Assembly (NCBI RefSeq): GCF_947500325.1
Contig: NZ_CANMRQ010000013.1
Location: forward strand, 38,257 to 102,256
Length of the DNA: 64,000 nt
Source of the DNA: an uncultured Lacinutrix sp.
Lineage (GTDB): Bacteria; Bacteroidota; Bacteroidia; Flavobacteriales; Flavobacteriaceae
Reading direction: 5' to 3'
The translations under genes and the position numbers were made by a program. The notes beneath the pieces were generated by a model that searched no databases, was not told the origin of the DNA, and worked only from the letters and a program-made list of their open reading frames with translations. This document shows, piece by piece, positions 15,473 through 24,512 of the stretch (position 1 is the first letter of the stretch; every line of letters starts with the position of its first letter).

Positions 15473-17551
15473 ATGAAGAAACTATTAGTGCTTTTATGTT
15501 TAATTTTCGCTATATCTAGTTATTCACAAGATAACGAGGTAGAAAACCTTATGCTTGATTTAACCTTTCAAGATAATGATACTACGAAAGTAAATACGTC
15601 TCTAAAAATTATTAAAATTCTTTACGAATCTGAAAATTACGATCGTGCTTTAAATTTTATTAAACGAACTGAAAAAAAATCTGAAGAAATAGCTTATGAG
15701 AATGGTTTAGCTAATGTAGTTTATTATAAAGCCTTAATTTTTAAAAAGAAAGACGATTATATTAATGCATTAAGTCAATATAAAAAAGCTAAAAGTCTAT
15801 TTTCAAAACTAAAGGATACTATTTCTGTATCTAAAGTAAACAGTCAATTAGGTGTTATAGAAATAGAGCGAGGCAACTATGGTAAAGGGTTGAGATATGC
15901 TCTATCTGCAATTAAAGTTTTAGAAAAAAAACAACTCAATAATGAATTAGCGTCTACATATAAAAGTTTAGCAAAAGCATATCAAAATAATGGCACTTAC
16001 GAAAAAGCAATCGATTATAATTTAAAAAGCTTAGAAGTAGAAGAACTAATAAATGACACTAAAGGCCTAATTGTATCTAATAAAAATTTAGCGCAATTAT
16101 ATCTTCAAAAAGAGGATTATAATAAAGCCATACGTTATTATGAAAATGCACTTAACTATGCTAATACTAATGATAATGATTTAAAAGCCGAAATTCTTCC
16201 AGAATTAGGTAGTGCTTATATTAAAATAGAAGATTATAAAATTGCAGCAGACTATTTAGTAAAAGCTATACGATTAAATAGAAAACTAAAAAACGAAAAA
16301 GGCATTCTTAACTCTCTTAACAATCTAGGAGAATTAAATTTAGTCAAAAGGAATTTTAAAATAGCAGAAAATCAACTTCTAGAAGCTGGTAATTTAGGTA
16401 GACAAAGTGATAATACATTGGGTTTATTGAAAAATTATAAACTCATGAAATCTTTAGACTCTACTAGAGGTGATTTTGAAGGTGCTTTTGGCTGGCAAAA
16501 TCAAATTATAGAGATTCAAAAAAAGGTAGATGCAGAAAAACCTAGATATGCCAAACCTTTAATTGATGATAGTGAGTTAAATGAAAGTTTTATTGAAGAT
16601 GATAATGTTGTTATCCCTTTAACATCGAAAGCCGACACAGATAAAAATCTAGTAGAAAAAGAAAGATTAGATCGTTTAAAACTTATTTTTTATGCACTAT
16701 TAGCTGCATTCGCAATTGTACTCGTATTCTTCGTTTTATTTTATATGAAACGTAATACTAGTGCAAAATACACTCGTGATTTAGAAGCTAAAAATCAAAA
16801 AATAGAATTGCAAAACGAAGCCATTTTAGAACAGAGTAAACATTTAGAAAATATAAATAAAGTAAAAGACAAATTGTTTTCTATAGTGTCTCATGATTTA
16901 AAAGATTCTTTAACATCTACTAAAGGGTTTATTGATTTATTAAAAGAAGGCCAATTGTCTCAAGAAGAGTTTCATAATCTATTACCTGAATTGAGTGAAA
17001 ATGCCAATAACGCTTCTTTGTTATTATTCAATTTACTGAATTGGTCTAAGTCGCAAATGCAATCTTTAAAACCTAAACCGTCATTGTTTGATGTTCAAGA
17101 AGTGTTTTACGAAAAGATAAAATTAATTGAGCAGAAAATGCAAACTAAAGGCGTATTACTTATTGATAATACTTTACGCGATTTTATTTATGCAGATAAA
17201 AGTATGGTTGAGATTATTATTCAAAATTTATTAGCAAATGCAGTAAAATTTTGTAAATCTGGCGACACAATAACCATAGCTAATACCATAAGTAATAGCA
17301 AAGCTATTTTTAGTGTATCAGACTCAGGAGTTGGTATTTCTACAGAAAACCAACAAAAATTATTTGGTAATAATACTTTTACTACCATTGGAACTGGTAA
17401 TGAAAAAGGAACAGGTTTAGGCTTAACTATTTGTCGTGAACTTGTAGAGCTTAACGATGGTCGAATTTGGGTAGATAGTGAAATTAATAAAGGCAGCACC
17501 TTTTTCGTGGAACTGCCTAAAACTAGAGTTGAAGATCCTGTAAACACTTGA
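15473..17551 (+). CDS. TPR-sensor histidine kinase
   Basis: A 692-residue hybrid of a periplasmic sensor and a kinase. Residues 1-19 are a signal peptide; residues 40-345 hold about seven tetratricopeptide repeats; a transmembrane helix is at about 404-425. A coiled-coil linker leads to the dimerisation/phospho-acceptor domain with the H-box SIVSHDLKDSLTSTKGF. The HATPase domain follows: N-box NLLANAVKFC, G1 DSGVGIS, and G2 GTGLGLTIC. The layout is common in Bacteroidota, with an inner-membrane anchor and a periplasmic TPR. No response regulator gene is adjacent, so it is an orphan kinase here. The last gene stop is one base from the convergent ctlX-type gene. Confidence 0.9.
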   Translation: MKKLLVLLCLIFAISSYSQDNEVENLMLDLTFQDNDTTKVNTSLKIIKILYESENYDRALNFIKRTEKKSEEIAYENGLANVVYYKALIFKKKDDYINALSQYKKAKSLFSKLKDTISVSKVNSQLGVIEIERGNYGKGLRYALSAIKVLEKKQLNNELASTYKSLAKAYQNNGTYEKAIDYNLKSLEVEELINDTKGLIVSNKNLAQLYLQKEDYNKAIRYYENALNYANTNDNDLKAEILPELGSAYIKIEDYKIAADYLVKAIRLNRKLKNEKGILNSLNNLGELNLVKRNFKIAENQLLEAGNLGRQSDNTLGLLKNYKLMKSLDSTRGDFEGAFGWQNQIIEIQKKVDAEKPRYAKPLIDDSELNESFIEDDNVVIPLTSKADTDKNLVEKERLDRLKLIFYALLAAFAIVLVFFVLFYMKRNTSAKYTRDLEAKNQKIELQNEAILEQSKHLENINKVKDKLFSIVSHDLKDSLTSTKGFIDLLKEGQLSQEEFHNLLPELSENANNASLLLFNLLNWSKSQMQSLKPKPSLFDVQEVFYEKIKLIEQKMQTKGVLLIDNTLRDFIYADKSMVEIIIQNLLANAVKFCKSGDTITIANTISNSKAIFSVSDSGVGISTENQQKLFGNNTFTTIGTGNEKGTGLGLTICRELVELNDGRIWVDSEINKGSTFFVELPKTRVEDPVNT

Positions 17552-17552
17552 A

Positions 17553-18488
17553 CTATCCCTTCGGTAGAAATACCTCAGCCATCATACAGCGAGCACTTCC
17601 GCCACCGCAAGCCTCAATAGTATCTAAAGAGCTAGATAGTATTTCGCAGTGTTTTTCTATAATCTTTATTTGAGCTTCAGATAATGAATCGTATGCTGCT
17701 TGACTCATTATTAAATACAATTTATCATCTTTCCCTTTTACTTGCAGCATATTACCAGCAAAGTTATTTACTTGAGCTTCTGTGATTCTAATCACTTCTT
17801 TCCCATCATCTGTTAAGCTTTTTATAACTTGTTTACGCTCTTTTTTATCGTCTATACAATCCAGGCAAATTACGGCAAACGTCTCTCCCAAACACATCAT
17901 AACATTGGTATGGTATATCGCTTTACGCTTTCCTTCTACTGTTTGATTTGCTGTAAAAATTACTGGTGTGTATTCAAAGTCTTCACAAAATTCTATAAAT
18001 AAATCTTCATCTGCTCTTGGAGACAATGCACAATATGCTTTTCTATTTACGCGATCTAACAATAAACTACCTGTACCTTCTAAAAAAACATCTTCATCTT
18101 CAGCCGATGTGTAGTCTACAATATCATTAATTTTAAAACCAGCAGTTTCTAATTGTTCTAAAACATCTTCACGACGTTCCAATCTTCTGTTTTCAGCAAA
18201 CATAGGATATAAACCTACATTCCCATTTTCATGAAAAGAAATCCAATTGTTTGGAAAAATTGAATCTGGTGTATCAAATTCTTTTGTGTCTTCCACTACA
18301 ACCACATTAATACCAACAGCACGTAATTTAGCAACATAATCATCAAATTCTTGTTGCGCTTTTGCATTAACTGTTTCGGGTAATGTATTATCTAAAACCT
18401 TTTGATAATAGTTATTTACTGCCGTTTGTTCGTTCATTCTAAACCCGATTGGACGAATCATTAATATAGTATTTGTTGTTTGCTGCAT
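17553..18488 (-). CDS. ctlX: Amidinotransferase/citrulline-utilisation-type hydrolase (CtlX-like)
   Basis: A 311-residue cytoplasmic enzyme of the guanidino-group-modifying superfamily. Recognisable elements are the substrate-loop start MIRPIGFRMN, DSIFPNNWISFH (conserved Asp/Asn), the GTGSLLLDR segment, the catalytic-His region YHTNVMMCLGETFA, and the nucleophile Cys near the end in GGGSARCMMAEVF. This pattern matches proteins annotated as citrulline utilisation hydrolase CtlX / arginine deiminase-related. The exact substrate (citrulline or methylated arginine) is not certain. It stands alone on its strand. Confidence 0.82.
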   Translation of the reverse strand: MQQTTNTILMIRPIGFRMNEQTAVNNYYQKVLDNTLPETVNAKAQQEFDDYVAKLRAVGINVVVVEDTKEFDTPDSIFPNNWISFHENGNVGLYPMFAENRRLERREDVLEQLETAGFKINDIVDYTSAEDEDVFLEGTGSLLLDRVNRKAYCALSPRADEDLFIEFCEDFEYTPVIFTANQTVEGKRKAIYHTNVMMCLGETFAVICLDCIDDKKERKQVIKSLTDDGKEVIRITEAQVNNFAGNMLQVKGKDDKLYLIMSQAAYDSLSEAQIKIIEKHCEILSSSLDTIEACGGGSARCMMAEVFLPKG

Positions 18489-18565
18489 TTTTAGAAAATT
18501 TTAAAATGCAAAAATAGAAAATATGATTTTCATATTTTCTATTTTCATTCATTATTAAATCTACT

Positions 18566-19417
18566 CTACTTTTTTAAACGCTTTCTAATTATAAAGAAAG
18601 AAAATACGCCTATAATTAATAATGGCCATATATTGATAAGAACAATAATAAATGCTTCTATAAAAGACCAGCCATTAGAAAGGCCGTCTTTAGTTTTACT
18701 CCAAAACGTTTTAGTATAGCTCTTTGGTTCTTCTTTATAATCTACAGACTCATACAGGTCTATTTGTATTGTACTATAAGCAACTTTATTTGTTAAATAC
18801 TTTAAGCGTCCTTGAGCAGATTCTATTTCCTCTTGTATAATACGTAGTTTATCTTCGGTTTTTAAAATATCTTCTACTGTTTCTGCATTTTTTCGCAATA
18901 TTAACTCGTAACGTGCTTTTACTTCTAGCTTCGTTTTTAATCGTGCTTCTATATCTAAATACTCTTCTGTAACATCTTTTGTGGTTATGTTTTCATACTC
19001 CACAAAATCTGCAATTACGTTTACAGAATCCATTACTTTATCAAAATGTTTTTGTGGTACCTTAATAGTAAATCTATTTTCTTTTCTATATAAGTCGTTT
19101 TGAAACCTTAAATCTGAAATGTACGCGCCATATTCTCGCGCTACGATTTTAATTTTATTAGTAGCTTGTTTAACATTCTTAACCTGATACCTAGCTGTAG
19201 CAGATTTTATAATTTTTAAATCTAAAGGTACATTGGTTTGCTCTGTGGCAAATTTTGCAATCGTTTGTTCTGCAGAGATAGTCTCGAAGTTTTCTGAAAT
19301 ATCTACTTCATTTGCCATAACAGATTCTTTGTATGAATCATTTTTACATCCAAAGATGAATACACTTAATGTTATTACTAAAATTTTAAATACTGTTTTT
19401 AATGTTTTTGCTGTCAT
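18566..19417 (-). CDS. DUF4349 lipoprotein
   Basis: A 283-residue predicted lipoprotein (lipobox VFIFGC, Cys24) with one C-terminal transmembrane helix (about 256-278) and a basic end. The DUF4349 core runs from about residue 60 (LKIIKSATARYQVKN) through the long helical segment ILRKNAETVEDILKTEDKLR. Function is unknown; family members are membrane-anchored coiled-coil proteins. Its segment after the lipobox, ANEVDISE, closely resembles ANEIDISE in the lipoprotein encoded by the divergent operon at 20438, suggesting a shared localisation or interaction motif. Confidence 0.85.
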   Translation of the reverse strand: MTAKTLKTVFKILVITLSVFIFGCKNDSYKESVMANEVDISENFETISAEQTIAKFATEQTNVPLDLKIIKSATARYQVKNVKQATNKIKIVAREYGAYISDLRFQNDLYRKENRFTIKVPQKHFDKVMDSVNVIADFVEYENITTKDVTEEYLDIEARLKTKLEVKARYELILRKNAETVEDILKTEDKLRIIQEEIESAQGRLKYLTNKVAYSTIQIDLYESVDYKEEPKSYTKTFWSKTKDGLSNGWSFIEAFIIVLINIWPLLIIGVFSFFIIRKRLKK

Positions 19418-19550
19418 AATTTTATATTTTTAAGAATTACTTTAGCAAACATATTTTGTTTACATACTTTTCTTTTGAAAAGCCCTTGTAAAACAATTGT
19501 AAACTGTTTTACAATTTTCAAAACACTAACAATTAAGCATTTAGTTTAAT

Positions 19551-20441
19551 TTGAATACTATTAACAAACATCTTTTCGATACATTAAAACAAGCTATAGA
19601 AACTACATTTTTGGAGAACAATAGTACTACATCTTCTATTGAAAATTGGAAAGGAGAAGAAATTGCTGCTTTTCAAAATGATTTGTTAGATAAAGTGAAA
19701 GGAAAAATAAGTGAAAAATGGTTTTATACTTATATAAAAAATACGCCAGAAAAATTACCTAGAATAGATGTATTAAACCTATTATGTAATTATGCAGGCT
19801 ATACCAATTGGAATACTTTTAAAGCAGAAAATACAACGCAAAAAAAACTTACAAAGAAAAGATCACTACCAAAACTTTGGTTTTTAATAATTATTCCTAT
19901 AGCGCTTTTAGCCATAAATCTATCTTCTAAAAACACTTTTGAATTTTGTTTTATAGATGCTATTAAAAATGAAAACATTACTTCTATTCCTCTTGATATT
20001 AAAATACTTCAAGACAATGAATCTCCTATATATTTAAAAACAGATAGTCTAGGTTGTTTCTCTTATAAGAGCAAAAGTGATGTTATTAAGTTTGTAGTCC
20101 AATCTCCATATCATAAAACCGACACTATTGTTAGAAACGTTAATTCTAATTCCAATCAAGTCATTAAAATAAAACCAGACGATTATGCTTTAATGCTTCA
20201 TTATTATGCTAATGGAAACATTAAAGACTGGAAAAAGCATATAACAACATTAAACTCACTTATTGCTAATGATGCAAAAATATATAGACTATTTAAAAAT
20301 AACATTGCTATAGAATTATATTCTAAAGAAGAGTTTATTAGTATGCTTACCATTCCAACTAAAAGCTTAAAACGCATAGAAATTCTTGACAAAACTATAG
20401 AGAATGGAAAGATTGCAACTTTAAAATTTATAGTAAAATGA
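19551..20441 (+). CDS. Single-pass membrane protein of unknown function
   Basis: A 296-residue protein starting with TTG at 19551; no alternative start exists before the conserved region. The cytoplasmic N-terminal ~95 residues (including WYTYIKNTPEKLPRI-like and LLCNYAGYTNWNTFK) resemble a small helical domain I have seen only as unannotated sequence in flavobacteria. A transmembrane helix at about 108-124 is followed by a periplasmic beta-rich domain (PLDIKILQDNESPIYLKTDSLGCF, similar to carboxypeptidase-regulatory-like folds). Its last 4 bases overlap the next ATG (ATGA), showing translational coupling with the lipoprotein gene at 20438. Confidence 0.65.
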   Translation: MNTINKHLFDTLKQAIETTFLENNSTTSSIENWKGEEIAAFQNDLLDKVKGKISEKWFYTYIKNTPEKLPRIDVLNLLCNYAGYTNWNTFKAENTTQKKLTKKRSLPKLWFLIIIPIALLAINLSSKNTFEFCFIDAIKNENITSIPLDIKILQDNESPIYLKTDSLGCFSYKSKSDVIKFVVQSPYHKTDTIVRNVNSNSNQVIKIKPDDYALMLHYYANGNIKDWKKHITTLNSLIANDAKIYRLFKNNIAIELYSKEEFISMLTIPTKSLKRIEILDKTIENGKIATLKFIVK

Positions 20442-20941
20442 AACAACTAACCTATATTTTTATTCTATTAATTATAATGTCTTGTAAAAATGATGCCATG
20501 AAAAGTATGGATATGGAGGCTAATGAAATAGATATCTCTGAATACAAAGAAAGTGCTATTGAAGAATCTGAACGTATTGAAATAATAGGAAACAATAGTT
20601 TTTCTTATAAAGATATAAGTACAGAAAAGCTTCAAGAGCTATACGATTTATTAGCACTAAAAGAAAAACACCCAGAGTTTAATGAAAAGATAGAATCTCA
20701 ATTAAAAAATTATACAGATGAGAGTTTTAAAACCTTAGGTGATGTGCTTATTAAAAATGTTACTTTAAAAGGAGAAGTAATTAGTCTTTCAGATAGCGTA
20801 CAAAAATTAAAAATATACTACGATGTTGTTTCAAGTAATAAAAGCCAACAAGATTCTATATGGGCAGAAATAACAACACAAAATATACATATTGATGGTA
20901 AAGCTGTAAAATCAAAAAAGATAAAATTTAAAAAAAATTAA
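20438..20941 (+). CDS. Small lipoprotein with ANEIDISE motif
   Basis: A 167-residue predicted lipoprotein (lipobox LIIMSC, Cys16). After the anchor comes KSMDMEANEIDISEYKES, which mirrors the segment after the lipobox of the divergent DUF4349 protein. The rest is helical and charged with no recognised domain. It is translationally coupled to the upstream membrane protein (ATGA overlap) and 10 bases from the next gene. Function unknown; context suggests it works with the DUF4349 lipoprotein at the cell envelope (inference). Confidence 0.65.
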   Translation: MKQLTYIFILLIIMSCKNDAMKSMDMEANEIDISEYKESAIEESERIEIIGNNSFSYKDISTEKLQELYDLLALKEKHPEFNEKIESQLKNYTDESFKTLGDVLIKNVTLKGEVISLSDSVQKLKIYYDVVSSNKSQQDSIWAEITTQNIHIDGKAVKSKKIKFKKN

Positions 20942-20951
20942 ATTTAAAATC

Positions 20952-21446
20952 ATGGAATTTGTATCACACTATTTACAAAGTGAACGTTTATTAGGGTTAA
21001 GCACAGGAATTATTGGAGTACTATCTATAATTATTGGTCTTTTCTTTTTACTAACTAAACCTCAATTTAAAGCATTCGCCATAACTATGCTTATTATAGG
21101 CACTATTGAAGCAGGAGTTTTTATAACGGGCTATTTTATAGTAAATAATGAAACAAAAGTAAATAGCAAGATTGAAGTTTATGAAAATGCACCTAAAGAT
21201 TATTTAGAAAAAGACAAAATAGTAATCGAGAGAAATTTAAAGCTATTTTTTATTCTAAAATGTATTTACGGATCACTCTTTTTAATTCTAGCAATTATAT
21301 TATCTAAAGCAACACTTAAACCACAATACTTTGGAATCTTAACAGCTTTAATGATTCATTTTGCTATTGCTGTAGTTATTGATACGTTTGGTGAGCACTA
21401 CACAAAAAACTACCAAAAAGAAATTAATAAACAGCTAAACATATAA
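20952..21446 (+). CDS. Four-helix membrane protein of unknown function
   Basis: A 164-residue protein with hydrophobic segments at about 17-35, 40-60, 97-117 and 124-142, separated by a charged loop (residues 65-92) and ending in a charged tail. No family recognised. It is third in the 19551-21446 operon, and its stop is 3 bases from the convergent peroxiredoxin-like gene. Confidence 0.65.
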   Translation: MEFVSHYLQSERLLGLSTGIIGVLSIIIGLFFLLTKPQFKAFAITMLIIGTIEAGVFITGYFIVNNETKVNSKIEVYENAPKDYLEKDKIVIERNLKLFFILKCIYGSLFLILAIILSKATLKPQYFGILTALMIHFAIAVVIDTFGEHYTKNYQKEINKQLNI

Positions 21447-21449
21447 GTA

Positions 21450-22004
21450 CTATTTCCATTTAATATTGCAACCAATACTAGGTTTTTGAATTTCAATAGG
21501 CGAATTGTTATTTAAAACAGCCTCAATGGCTTGTCTCAAATCTTCCCCATTAACAGGCAAACCATTTCCTGGTCTTGAATTATCTAACTGCCCATGATAT
21601 GTCGCTTTTAAATCTCCATCAAATACATAAAAATCTGGAGTACAAGCGGCATCATAAGCTTTAGCGACTTGCTGTGTTTCATCGTATAAATATGGAAATG
21701 GGTAATTTAAATTTACTGCTACTTGTTTCATTAATTCTGGTCTGTCCTGTGGATAGTTTTTAACATCATTACTACTTATAGCAATAAAGCCAATATCTTT
21801 ACTCTTGTAGTCGTTAGCTAATTTCACCAATTCTTGATTTACATGTACTACAAAAGGACAGTGATTACAAATAAACATTACTACTGTTCCTTTATTTCCT
21901 TTTAGTTCTTGTAGACTCATTGTTTTTCCACTAATTGTATCTATTAAAGAAAAATCTGGTGCTACGGTTCCATTTTTAAAACTATTTGATTCTGTTAATG
22001 CCAT
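21450..22004 (-). CDS. Peroxiredoxin/thioredoxin-like protein
   Basis: A 184-residue AhpC/TSA-type thioredoxin fold. Start placed at ATG 22004 (MALTESNSF); the longer frame to 22034 would begin at TTG with no matching family sequence. Key parts: APDFSLIDTISGKTMSL, the strand VVMFICNHCPFVVHV with a single Cys-x-x-x arrangement NHCPF (not CxxC), and AACTPDFYVFD, where a second Cys precedes the conserved cis-Pro. This is the redoxin subgroup often annotated only as thioredoxin family protein. Likely a cytoplasmic thiol peroxidase or reductase; substrate not evident. Confidence 0.85.
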   Translation of the reverse strand: MALTESNSFKNGTVAPDFSLIDTISGKTMSLQELKGNKGTVVMFICNHCPFVVHVNQELVKLANDYKSKDIGFIAISSNDVKNYPQDRPELMKQVAVNLNYPFPYLYDETQQVAKAYDAACTPDFYVFDGDLKATYHGQLDNSRPGNGLPVNGEDLRQAIEAVLNNNSPIEIQKPSIGCNIKWK

Positions 22005-22188
22005 CCAAAACTTAATTTTTAACGTATATAGCAAAGATACTAATTATGAAACCCTTAAAAAATAACGTGACTACAAAGAAGTAAAATATACCATGGTAAA
22101 CATTTTAACAAAAAACTTGTTTATTTAATATATTTTACTCAATTTAGTTATATAATTGATAGCAACCCTTAAAACACCATTCCCTTAA

Positions 22189-22611
22189 ATGAAGTATTCC
22201 CTTATACTCCTATTTTCTTTTTTCTCTTTATTTTCAATAGCTCAAAACAACAATCAAGACTCTCTTTTACAAGTAACACGCTATAGATTACATCCTGAAG
22301 AATTAAACCTTCAAAAAGATATTGATGCAGAAAAAATTAATCTTAAAATTTATTATTTAAAAGATGCTAGTATTGTAGCTGACTATCATTTTTTTAAACC
22401 AAAAAATAATGAAATTTTATTTTTCTACGGAAAAGACTCAGAGAACAATACGTCTGAAATGTTTTTTAAATTTGATGATGAGTTAAAAAACATCTATAAA
22501 AAGAAAGACTTCCAACAACTTATTAAAATTATAGAAGTATTAGAATACAACGTATTCCCTACAGAAGCTTTTTCTGGAGCAGATGCCTACGCAGCTTTAG
22601 AGCGTTCGTAA
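22189..22611 (+). CDS. Small secreted protein of unknown function
   Basis: A 140-residue protein with a clear signal peptide (residues 1-18, LFSIAQ). The mature part is about 120 residues, Lys/Asp-rich, with no recognised domain. Monocistronic, between the peroxiredoxin-like gene and the SDR gene. The region 22612-22748 after it contains a frame for a hydrophobic peptide without a start codon (see rejected items). Confidence 0.6.
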   Translation: MKYSLILLFSFFSLFSIAQNNNQDSLLQVTRYRLHPEELNLQKDIDAEKINLKIYYLKDASIVADYHFFKPKNNEILFFYGKDSENNTSEMFFKFDDELKNIYKKKDFQQLIKIIEVLEYNVFPTEAFSGADAYAALERS

Positions 22612-22748
22612 AGTTTATTAAATTAAAAAAATAACTCTGGCGGGATACTATAACAAACTACAAACAATTTAAAGTCATAATTGCTTGGGCAATATTAATT
22701 CTTCTAGTTATACTTTTAATATTTATAGTTATATAAATTAGATTTGAT

Positions 22749-23435
22749 TTAAGGTGTAGAATTAGAAACCTGCAATAATTTTCCATTATAATACTTATTC
22801 CCATTTAAAGAGAAATTGGCAATATATTCTGCCATTTCTATAGCAGTTGTTGGTGCTTGATAACCAGGAAAAGCCTCGGCTAACATCTCTGTTTGCACGG
22901 CTCCTAAGGCCAACACATTAAAACTAGGTCCCGTTTCTTTATATTCTTCCGCCAACAATTCTGTTAAAGTAACCACTGCTCCTTTACTTGAGCTATAAGC
23001 AGACAACCCTGGGAACTTAACACTACCTTGTACGCCGCCCATCGAGCTAATGGTCACTACGTGTCCATTGCTCTTCATAAAAGGTAACACAGAACGTGTC
23101 ATTTCTGCTACACCAAACACATTTGTTTTATAAACATATTCAAAATCTTCCATTGTGGTTTCCACAAATGGTTTATTTAATAATGTCCCTGCATTATTTA
23201 TTAAAACATCTACATGTTGCCACTCATTTTTTATAAAGTCTTCTACTTTTTTATAATCTTCTTTTTTACTTAAATCGAAAGCAAAAGAAGTAATATTATC
23301 AAAATGCAAATTACTAACAGGCTGTGCATTTCTAGATAATGCTAATACATTATGTCCTTGATCTGCAAATAAATGTACTAGCTCAAAACCAATACCTCTA
23401 CTTGTTCCAGTGATGATTATGTTTTTAGTTGTCAT
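22749..23435 (-). CDS. Short-chain dehydrogenase/reductase
   Basis: A 228-residue Rossmann-fold NAD(P)-dependent oxidoreductase. The cofactor motif TGTSRGIG (TGxxxGIG) begins at residue 10; the structural NNAG appears in LINNAGTL; the catalytic Ser is in SSMGG and the YxxxK pair is YSSSK (Tyr/Lys). The C-terminus is short, as in the classical small SDR class. Its start overlaps the M28 peptidase gene's end by 11 bases, so the two form one transcript. Substrate unknown. Confidence 0.9.
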   Translation of the reverse strand: MTTKNIIITGTSRGIGFELVHLFADQGHNVLALSRNAQPVSNLHFDNITSFAFDLSKKEDYKKVEDFIKNEWQHVDVLINNAGTLLNKPFVETTMEDFEYVYKTNVFGVAEMTRSVLPFMKSNGHVVTISSMGGVQGSVKFPGLSAYSSSKGAVVTLTELLAEEYKETGPSFNVLALGAVQTEMLAEAFPGYQAPTTAIEMAEYIANFSLNGNKYYNGKLLQVSNSTP

Positions 23436-24414
23436 TCATTCTAATTTCTCTAGTTGCTGTATTACTCATTGCCTCAATAACTGGTGCCATTTTATTAATT
23501 AAACTAGCCATAAATGGATAATCTAATTTATCTATTTCATCATCTACATGATGATAGAAATCAAAATTAGTTAAATCACAAGACGAAACAGTGTGAGATG
23601 GCACTTTAAATGCTTGGTAAAACGGGTAGTTATCTGAGCGTTTAAATAAGCTATATTTTTTTGAAACTTCTGAAAAACCTAACAGCTTATTACCAGCATA
23701 TTCATTAGCTTTTTCTGCAAAGTTTGATAATTCATATCCAGAAACAAATGCTTCATAATCTCTAGCTTTAAAAGGCACACCTATCATTTCGATATTAAAC
23801 ATAGTATAGAGATTAAAATTTTGCTCTTTTAATCTTTCTGCTAAATGTTTTGACCCCAATAATCCTTTTTCTTCAGCAGTAAATGTAACAAACAATAAAC
23901 TCCTTTTATTATTCTTTTTTGCAGCAAAGTATTTTGCTAAAGATAAAACAGCACTTGTACCAGCTGCGTTATCATTAGCTCCATTGGCAATTGTATCGCC
24001 ATTAACATCTTTCCCTATACCAATATGATCGTAATGCGCACCAATAATAATAAATTCTTCTTTTAACTTTGAATCGCTACCTTCTAGGTATCCAACAACA
24101 TTAAAAGCGTCCATCTCTCCAATTTTAAAGTTATCTCTATATGATGTTGCATCGAAATAAGGTTTTAGCCCCATTTCTTTAAATTTATATTCAATCATTT
24201 TTGCAGAAGATTCAATTCCTGCACTTCCAGTATCTCTTCCTTCAAGATCATCTGATGCTAAAAAAGCTACAATATCTTTAACCTCATCACTTGTAATAGT
24301 TACAGTTTTTGAACTTACTCCATCTTTTCCAGGTTTCCCATCATTACCTTTTAATTTAGCCCCACAAGAGATTAAAAGCAATGCTAATACTATAATTGAA
24401 ATTGTTTTTTTCAT
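23425..24414 (-). CDS. M28-family zinc peptidase lipoprotein
   Basis: A 329-residue lipoprotein (lipobox LLISC, Cys17) of the Zn-dependent aminopeptidase family M28. Ligands and catalytic residues seen: the His/Asp pair GAHYDHIG, bridging Asp in NGANDNAAGTSAVL, Glu-Glu pair in TFTAEEKGLLGS, and Asp/Glu in NIEMIGVP, with the last His in YHHVDDEID. It would cleave N-terminal residues of peptides outside the inner membrane. Unusual short Gly/Asp/Lys-rich linker (GNDGKPGKDGVSS) after the lipid anchor. Upstream of the SDR gene, overlapping it by 11 bases, and about 100 bases downstream of the pdh genes behind a terminator. Confidence 0.92.
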   Translation of the reverse strand: MKKTISIIVLALLLISCGAKLKGNDGKPGKDGVSSKTVTITSDEVKDIVAFLASDDLEGRDTGSAGIESSAKMIEYKFKEMGLKPYFDATSYRDNFKIGEMDAFNVVGYLEGSDSKLKEEFIIIGAHYDHIGIGKDVNGDTIANGANDNAAGTSAVLSLAKYFAAKKNNKRSLLFVTFTAEEKGLLGSKHLAERLKEQNFNLYTMFNIEMIGVPFKARDYEAFVSGYELSNFAEKANEYAGNKLLGFSEVSKKYSLFKRSDNYPFYQAFKVPSHTVSSCDLTNFDFYHHVDDEIDKLDYPFMASLINKMAPVIEAMSNTATREIRMNDN

Positions 24415-24440
24415 CTAAATTTTATTTGAGTTTAAAGATA

Positions 24441-24475
24441 AAAAAAACCTACTTCATTTTATCGAAATAGGTTTT
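24441..24475 (-). terminator. Terminator after the pdh genes
   Basis: Arms 24445-24455 and 24464-24474 (one mismatch) followed on the minus strand by a run of seven T (plus-strand A-run 24441-24447). It would end the pdhA-pdhC transcript before the M28 peptidase gene. Confidence 0.75.
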
Positions 24476-24512
24476 GTATTATAAGATTCTTTTTAGTGTT
24501 TAGAACACCTTT

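Noticed and set aside
22612..22748. Frame ending at 22736 encoding a single hydrophobic helix (QFKVIIAWAILILLV...)
   Set aside because: The peptide looks like a real membrane tail but there is no ATG, GTG or TTG after the upstream in-frame stop near 22630. Left as a possible relic or rare-start gene rather than a feature.
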